A DNA stretch of 64,000 nt from Ancylostoma caninum (lineage: Eukaryota > Nematoda > Chromadorea > Rhabditida > Ancylostomatidae). The DNA lies in NCBI GenBank assembly GCA_037903475.1, contig JBAJFG010000368.1, positions 620,001 through 684,000 on the forward strand, given 5' to 3'. The notes under the pieces are model-generated. The model was not told where the DNA came from, searched no databases, and saw nothing but the letters and a program-made list of their open reading frames with translations. Position numbers and translations under genes: made by a program. Below are positions 57,818 through 64,000 of this stretch, in pieces (the first letter of the stretch is position 1; every line of letters begins with the position of its first letter).

Positions 57818-59373
57818 CAGTAGCGAGCAAAAAGATTGCAACTTTTGGTTTTTCGTCTATAACTTCTTCCAAAGCAAAGCGTGGGAGTTCAAATTTTTAT
57901 GGGAGTTGTAGGTACTCGTAAAAGACACAAACAAGGAACAATCCCTTCGCTCCATTGACTTCACGTTTTTTAAGAAAAATTTTTTCACAAAGGGCTTAAT
58001 CTGTAATTTGGCACCATCCGCGATGCCTCATAAAATGAAGTTTATAGTTAGGGTCTGACCAGCAATTGGTTTCTTGCTGCAGAGCCAACCCGGTTGTGCT
58101 TGAAAACGTGCATGCGCTGACCACTGGTTGACATCTACAACGACTATGTGAGATTAGTTCAGCAGTGATCCTCTAAGGGTGTTTCTGTCACTCTGGCTCC
58201 ACTTATCGGCTCTATCTAAAAGGGAGGGATGCCTCTGATTGTTCTATAAATTTGGTTACAAGTGTTCGGTTCCAACGCAACTTATTGCTCCCTCGCACTT
58301 CCGAAATATTCAGGGTTGTTGCCATGCAGCCAATCATGTACATCACGGAAAATAAGCTTTGGAATTTTCTCTGTCTCGAGGAGGAAGATACCTTAAATAT
58401 CCCATAAATGGTAAAGATTCTCCAGGGTCCCTAGAATATTGCAGTGTACGTGGCTACTCATACCGGTTTGAATTTGATGAGGTAGATGTTGCTAAAATGC
58501 AATGAACCCTAGGAAACATCATCGAAGCGGGATACTGTGACCTGGCACTATAAGAAAAGGCTAATTCAGTTTGAATTAGATGAAACAAACTAAAAGAGAC
58601 GTTTTCAAATCAAAAGACTCTGGGCGAAGTGGGAAAACTCGTAGGTGGAGCGAGGGGCCACACATGCTCGTGCTAGTGACCAGCTCTCTTCACTTCGAGT
58701 AGTCCTGTTTCGATAAATACAAGGCGCCATGAGTCGCCACGCACACTGCAATATTCTAGGGACCCTGGAGAATTTTGACCACTTATATTATCCGCAAGGT
58801 ATCTTCCTCCGCGAGACAGAAAAAATTCCAAAACTTATTTTCCGTGATGTGCATCATTGGCTGCATGGCAACAAACCTGAATATTTCGGAAATGCGAGGG
58901 AGCAATAAGTTGCGTTGGAACCGAACACTTGTACCCAAATTTATAGAACCATCAGAGGCATCCCTCCCTTTTAGATAGAGTCGATGAGTGGAGCCAGAGT
59001 GACAGAAACACCCATAGAGGATCACTGCTGAACCAATCTCACATAGTCGTTGTAGATGTCAACCAGTGGTCAGCGCATGCACATTTTCAAGCATACCCGG
59101 GTTGACTCTGTTGCAAGGAACCAATTCCTAATCAGACCCTAACGACAGACTTCATTTTATGAGACATCGCGGATGGTGCCACATTACAGATTAAGGCCTC
59201 TGTGAGAAAAATGTTTCTTAAAAAACGTGAAGTCAATGGAGTGAAGGGATTATTCCTTATTCCTATCTCGCATGAGTATCTACAACTCCCATAAAAATTT
59301 GAACTCCCACGCTTTGCTTTGCAAGAAGTTATAGATGAAAAACCAAAAGTTGCAATCTTTTTGCTCGCTACTG
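57818..59373. mobile_element. Tc1-like fold-back element, copy B
   Basis: This is the same design as copy A. TA precedes CAGTAGCGAGCAAAAAGATT at 57818 and the inverted end stops at 59373 before TA, giving 1,556 bp. The arms (about 57818-58520 and 58690-59373) are inverted copies of each other. The fragment GRDASDGSINL / RFQRNLLLPR / FVAMQPMMHITENKFWNFF is read from 59025 leftward on the minus strand and, in mutated form, on the plus strand from about 58190. No complete transposase is present. Confidence 0.85.
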
Positions 59374-59375
59374 TA

Positions 59376-61159
59376 TGTATGATAATAATAATTATTCATT
59401 CAAAGATGGCGGCTGTGTTTCATTCTTGTCGCATGTAATCTGAACACTATGTGTGTGTGCAAACTTGTTCACGAAATTGGTTTTTGCCACGCCGGCTTTC
59501 AAAGAGTTATGCTCGTCCCAGAGCTTTGTAGGTGATGTTTTGCGTTCTATAAATTGTTGAAGAATTGTGGCTCAGCCTAATGCTGATAATCTGCCCAAAA
59601 AAGTAGGCACAGTGCAAAATTCTGAGTGCACACGCCCAGAACAACAATGTCAGCCCATTCCCTCGGCGGAGAGAGTGGGGGAGGGGGAAGGAGGTGTCGC
59701 CTCTTACCACCCCAACCTGCCACTATGGCAATTGTAATTCCTTGCTGTGGTCATCGCTAACAACGGCTTTTTCATGAATGTTCGACCCCAATGAGATTTA
59801 TAAACTCCTGGAAGTTCCAAGAACTTCAAGGTTTAATCTTCTAACAGGACGTAGGCGACATTTGTTTTTGGATGCCTTATGGTTATCAGAGTAAACTATG
59901 AAAGGCATAGATTTTCTATGGGTAAATTGGGAAGTAGTTGTTTTAAGACATTAATGGTAGTTTCAATAAAACATTGTCTTTTTCGTTCGTTATTTGGAAA
60001 AAAAGTTAACAATGAAGTCCAAACAAATCATAAGCTAAGAAATAGTCCTGAAAACGAAACTTTCGTTCCAATGAAATAGCCTTTCCTTTAAAATGCTCTC
60101 GAAATACTATTACATTACGAAAATATTGCGGCCTTCCCTCTGGAATTCTCTCAAAGTACTATTACGTTATCAAAAAACAGGCTGGGCGGAAAGTATGGGC
60201 GCCTAATTTGGCGTTCTTATTTTTAATTTGTGAGCTGGATCACATCCTTGTTTTACACATTTTTGGCGCGTCGTAGAGTCTTTTTCCTTTAGACATACAA
60301 TTTACTCGGTTGCTCTTAGTCATGCGAGCGCACCATGAATACATTTTTCTCTTTGAGCTGTCTGTAAACTTCATTGCAGCAATAGTAAGAAAACTTGGAT
60401 GCTCCCATGCGAACAGCGCAGAGGTCACCAAACTATGAAAGATCGGAGGGGACGTTATCATAAAACGAATATTGGGCCGTTTCCAATTGGTGGACTCAGG
60501 AGGGCAGCTGCGTTCATTAAAAAGAAAATCAGTTGATATGGTTGGGTGAAACAAGGTGACGAGAAGTCTGGGAGTTACACGTCATCCCGTTCAAATAATT
60601 GTCAGTGAGGAGTCGCAACCTCGATTCCTCTCCAAGGGATAAAATCCAACCGTTTTTGTCATAGCTGAAAGGATCGAAAGATGCCTTAGATGGTTCTAGG
60701 TACCAGTTCAAAGAAATGTTCCCTTTCAACTTTATCCTCGGCCCTCGGAACGACAGTCATTTTATTGGTACATATGAGCGACATTCCTCTTAAAAGAGAC
60801 TCATCACAAAGTTGTTGTTTCCCGAAGGTGTGATGGTTTGAAGGGAAGTGACCACGAATGCGAAGACAACTCTGGTTTTTACAAGTGAGAACGATAACGT
60901 TGACCTCAGCTTCTCTCAGGATAGGAATGGTGGAAACATACTCGTCGCATGGACGCAGAATAGCGCCAACAAGATTCTTCAGCAGGGAAGGGTTCTCCAA
61001 ACGAAGGCGTCAAAATCACCACTGCCTACCTGGAGGATGCAATTCTCGGATTCCTCTACCAGAATCAATAGTCGTTTTGCAGTTGAGATTTGAGTAACAT
61101 TGATCGCATCGTGTGAGGTTCCATTGAAGGGAATTTGGAGAACAAGAATATCACACCAC
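59376..61159. other. Intergenic, no gene supported
   Basis: Minus-strand frames at 60240-61170 are longer than average and overlap in three phases (strings such as REAEVNVIVLTC and SYDKNGWILSLGEESR). They could be a decayed element or missed exons, but no family is recognisable and boundaries do not connect. Confidence 0.4.
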
Positions 61160-61236
61160 ATGATGCACATCACGGAAAATAAGTTTTGGAATTTTTTCTG
61201 TCTCGCGGAGGAAGATACCTTGCGGATAATATAAAT
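61160..61236 (-). mobile_element. Detached fragment of the Tc1-like fold-back family
   Basis: About 75 bp containing GCACATCACGGAAAATAAGT and CTCGCGGAGGAAGATACCTT match the inner arm of copy B (around 58340-58400) almost exactly. Neither terminus is present. It is a small relic or a sequence captured by another rearrangement. Confidence 0.7.
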
Positions 61237-63207
61237 ATCACAACATCAATGTCGCGAACCTAGACAATCTCGCTCAAAAATTGATGAGGACTACCTACGC
61301 CGCTCAGTGATTTGCGGGAGAGACACGTTTGAAGGCCTGTCTCGAAGCCAAAGGGGCAACCTTTGGAATTTCTTGTGCAACTAATTTTTCATGCGGTTGC
61401 GCAGCTTATACAATGAAAGGATGGAATAATTGGGGTCAGTGAAAGAAAATATCATTTGATGCGTCACCCATTCTTTTGGGCCACCCTGTATTGTGTAAGG
61501 ACCAACTTCTCTCTTCTAGGGTACCAGTTAACATTTAAATTGTTACGGAAGGATGGAAGTGCGATTCGGAAGCTTTGCAGCTTAGTTAGGTTTTCGAGGT
61601 TTACTGGATTTCAAAAAAGTAGTAGCTAGCAATCGCAGGCCCTGGAGAAGGAAATAGCTCCGTAAAGTTGGCCGTTTTGAACGAACTGACTTCTGATCTC
61701 GCAAAACAGTGCGCAATATCACGTGTTTGTTGGGGAACTCTCACGATGTCCTGCAAACATTTGCTTTTTCTTGAAGATTTGCTTTCTGAGAAGATAAATG
61801 TTTTTCAATAGAGATTATTCGGATATAATCAAGTTGTGTGTTGAAATTTAGAGGTGCGAAGTGGTTTATTTGAAATGCGAGGGTTGAAAATCCTTTGTCA
61901 GCAACTAGTGTTATCATCTATGGATACAAATATCTAGAGTGGACTCAATATGTTATAATTTGAGCCCGGACTCTCCTCATGTTGTTCTGTATGTAGGAAT
62001 GGATACAACTAGAAAACGAAATTATAATATAGTCGCTTTGTAGCCTCTAGTTCACTCGGAGGCGTTCCGAAGAATTTTGTTCGAAACGAAGGACAACTTG
62101 AATTGATTTATTGCGTCTTATTTACAACGCTGTGAATACATAGTTCAGTTAAATACAAACTCTGGTTGAGCAGTTACCATTAGGTTTAAAAAAAGAATAG
62201 TTCTCAAGAAAAAGTATTCATCTATGCTACACTTATATTGGACTTAACAGCTCGTTTGAGCAAAGCACTAGAACACTTGGTGGGGATTCTCCTGCTTATT
62301 CTGATAAATGCAGTTCTTGCCCTGATAATAAGACTATGTAGTTTCTCTTATTACACGGTTAGGTTTTGGGAACGCAATTTTAGATGCCGTGTTCTGAGAA
62401 TTCTGAACATTGTAGGACTTTTAGAAATGTATCCAATAAGGATAATGAAAGTTTAGAAATTTCAGAAATGTAGCTGAAAGAGAAAATGAAATACAATCAC
62501 GTGTACCACCTCAAAAGGTGGCAGCTGCTACAAAAATGTTTGCTATCGAGGGATGGTCCAATCAAGGCTGGGATTGATGAATAGTATCACTTGCTCTATG
62601 TCACACAAGGCTGTTGCGGTGGAACTGAGTGGACGTCAGTCGATGTCCAGATCTTATTCGATGTTCTAGCTCACTAATGATATAAAGGAATAGGTCACTT
62701 GTCACTAAGAGGCATTCATTCTTGTTGTTCATGCCAGATTTTTGGTGAGAATCCAGGCCGTTTCTAGCGCTTTCCTTGCTAAAATCTCACCTTCATTCTT
62801 CAATAGTATCTCGCATCTGACGATAGAGTCACTGCTATCGCATGCATCAATCCTGTGGCGCCCTAGAAAGGTGGCCAATTTCCCCTTTTTCCTCTCAGGG
62901 CTGGAATTCATAAAATGGCCACCATGCAAACTAGTGATGATTGGCATGATTAGTTCTTGTGTAGAGATAGCATTGCTAAGAGAGATGGGACGTGAACATT
63001 GGTTCGCTGGCTCAGTTTTGTTTAGCTACACGTGCGCGGAACCGAGCCTAGTTCTCCTTGACCAGAAGTGACGGAACGCCTTCCATTCTAATCGCAGCCT
63101 AAAATTACCAGTGGAGCTACAACTCAACCCTAAGACCGTTCGATGAGTTACCATGTGCTCAGATTTGGAATAATTGTCGAACTACTCCTGGGACAAACGT
63201 TGATGAT

Positions 63208-63243
63208 GGAGAAGAAGAAGAAGAAGAAGAAGAAGAAGAAGAG
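63208..63243. repeat. (GAA)n microsatellite
   Basis: About eleven GAA/AGA units in a row. The open frames encoding poly-Lys or poly-Ser are artefacts. Confidence 0.95.
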
Positions 63244-63368
63244 GTGTCGAACATTGAGGCACACAATTGAGCCACTATCAGTATTTTCGTTCTCTCTTCT
63301 CTATCCTCTTCAGACAGACGCTGATGGTAAGAGTAAAGGAAGCTGGGGATGTAAAAGGACATGAGCCA

Positions 63369-63425
63369 GAGATCAACATTAAAGAAAAGCTTAGAGAATC
63401 AACATTAAAGAAAAGCTTAGAGAAC
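63369..63425. repeat. 27-bp tandem duplication
   Basis: ATCAACATTAAAGAAAAGCT followed by TAGAGA occurs twice back to back. The exact identity suggests a recent event. Confidence 0.85.
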
Positions 63426-64000
63426 CATAGAGACTGAACAGGTGGCTATACATACGTACAGCAGCGAGATAAAAAGAGCACAGCACGGACACTGCCGCTA
63501 TAGTCCTCGAGGACTATGGGACCCTGCGTCGCCATCGCTGGCGAATGCCTGAGCATAGCGGCTAGCCCAATGAGTATAGCGGCTACCTGAGTGTGAGCAC
63601 GAACTGCGTATTTTTCATCAAGGAGAGACTTTCACTGTCCATCTTGGGATGAGCGCAGACACTCTAGTTGCTACTTCATTAAATTAAATGAAAGTGCCTG
63701 CCCTGCTGCCAACAATATCAGCTGTCTGAGCACAAAAACTAGCGAAACCTTGTGGAAAGATGGCCTTTGCTTCGCTGTTGCGCACTCTTGCAAAAGTGAC
63801 CTCGCTATTTTGAAAAGCATAAAACTCATTAAGAATTTTTTAAAATCATGCATTATGAAGCCGTATTCCAAAATTTGCTTGGTTAATGGAGCATGGGCCT
63901 TCCACCGCCCCTATGTTCCGCTAAATTTTGTTGATGAAAAAATAATTTCATCGCACTGAACACTGAAAGCTGTGACCCACAATTCGTGCTACACAAGAAG

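Larger units (their letters stand above)
61240..64000. other. Intergenic, no gene supported
   Basis: No splice-consistent exons found. It contains the GAA microsatellite, the 27-bp duplication and a weak relative of the 54.9-kb MITE near 63495-63560 (GACCCTGCGTCGCCATCGCT). Confidence 0.4.

Noticed and set aside
60240..61173. Three overlapping minus-strand open frames, considered as a retroelement
   Set aside because: No reverse transcriptase or integrase motif was seen, and frames do not connect by clear splice sites. Only one possible donor (CTCCAG/GTAGGC near 61030) was noticed.

Overview
The window looks like nuclear DNA from a nematode, most likely a clade V strongylid (hookworm-like) worm. 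The evidence is many small exons, introns ending in TTTCAG or a close variant, no bacterial-style ORFs or operons, and a dense population of Tc1/mariner-type elements and palindromic MITEs. The species assignment is inference. I recognised no rRNA, tRNA, CRISPR or prokaryotic feature.

Region 1 to about 24.9 kb is mostly gene-poor and repeat-rich. It holds a 185-bp triplicate tandem repeat, two possible minus-strand exons of an unrecognised gene (3.2-4.6 kb), a near-full-length decayed mariner (11.4-12.7 kb), a mariner 5' remnant (14.2 kb), an internally deleted mariner (18.0-18.8 kb), a 1.55-kb Tc1-like fold-back element (19.2-20.75 kb) and a palindromic element of about 0.46 kb (21.7-22.2 kb).

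Region 24,994-57,495 is one long plus-strand gene. I traced 39 exons by joining GT-AG boundaries (one GC-AG) whose codon phases agree at every junction. They encode 1,699 residues up to a TAA stop; the 5' end is not resolved. The product is low-complexity and highly charged: a Ser/Tyr/Arg-rich N-terminus, a Ser/Ala/Pro/Lys exon of 713 bp, a natural six-histidine run, an Asp/Glu/Tyr-rich acidic block, Lys/Glu/Ala helical segments, an Ala/Pro tract and a basic C-terminal region. I do not recognise the family. Its introns carry several independent insertions: a hAT-type MITE with an 8-bp target duplication, a TTAA-flanked MITE, a palindromic element, a short mariner derivative, a small MITE that nearly fills one intron, a large GA/GT microsatellite and a pyrimidine minisatellite.

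Region 57.5-64 kb lies downstream of the stop codon. It holds a degenerate tandem repeat, a second Tc1-like fold-back element (57.8-59.4 kb), a detached fragment of the same family (61.2 kb), a GAA microsatellite and small duplications. No gene there could be supported.

The most interesting observations are the reconstructed gene itself, the pair of Tc1-like fold-back elements whose two arms each carry the same decayed transposase fragment pointing inward, and the diversity of mariner-type remnants (four lineages judged by their termini).
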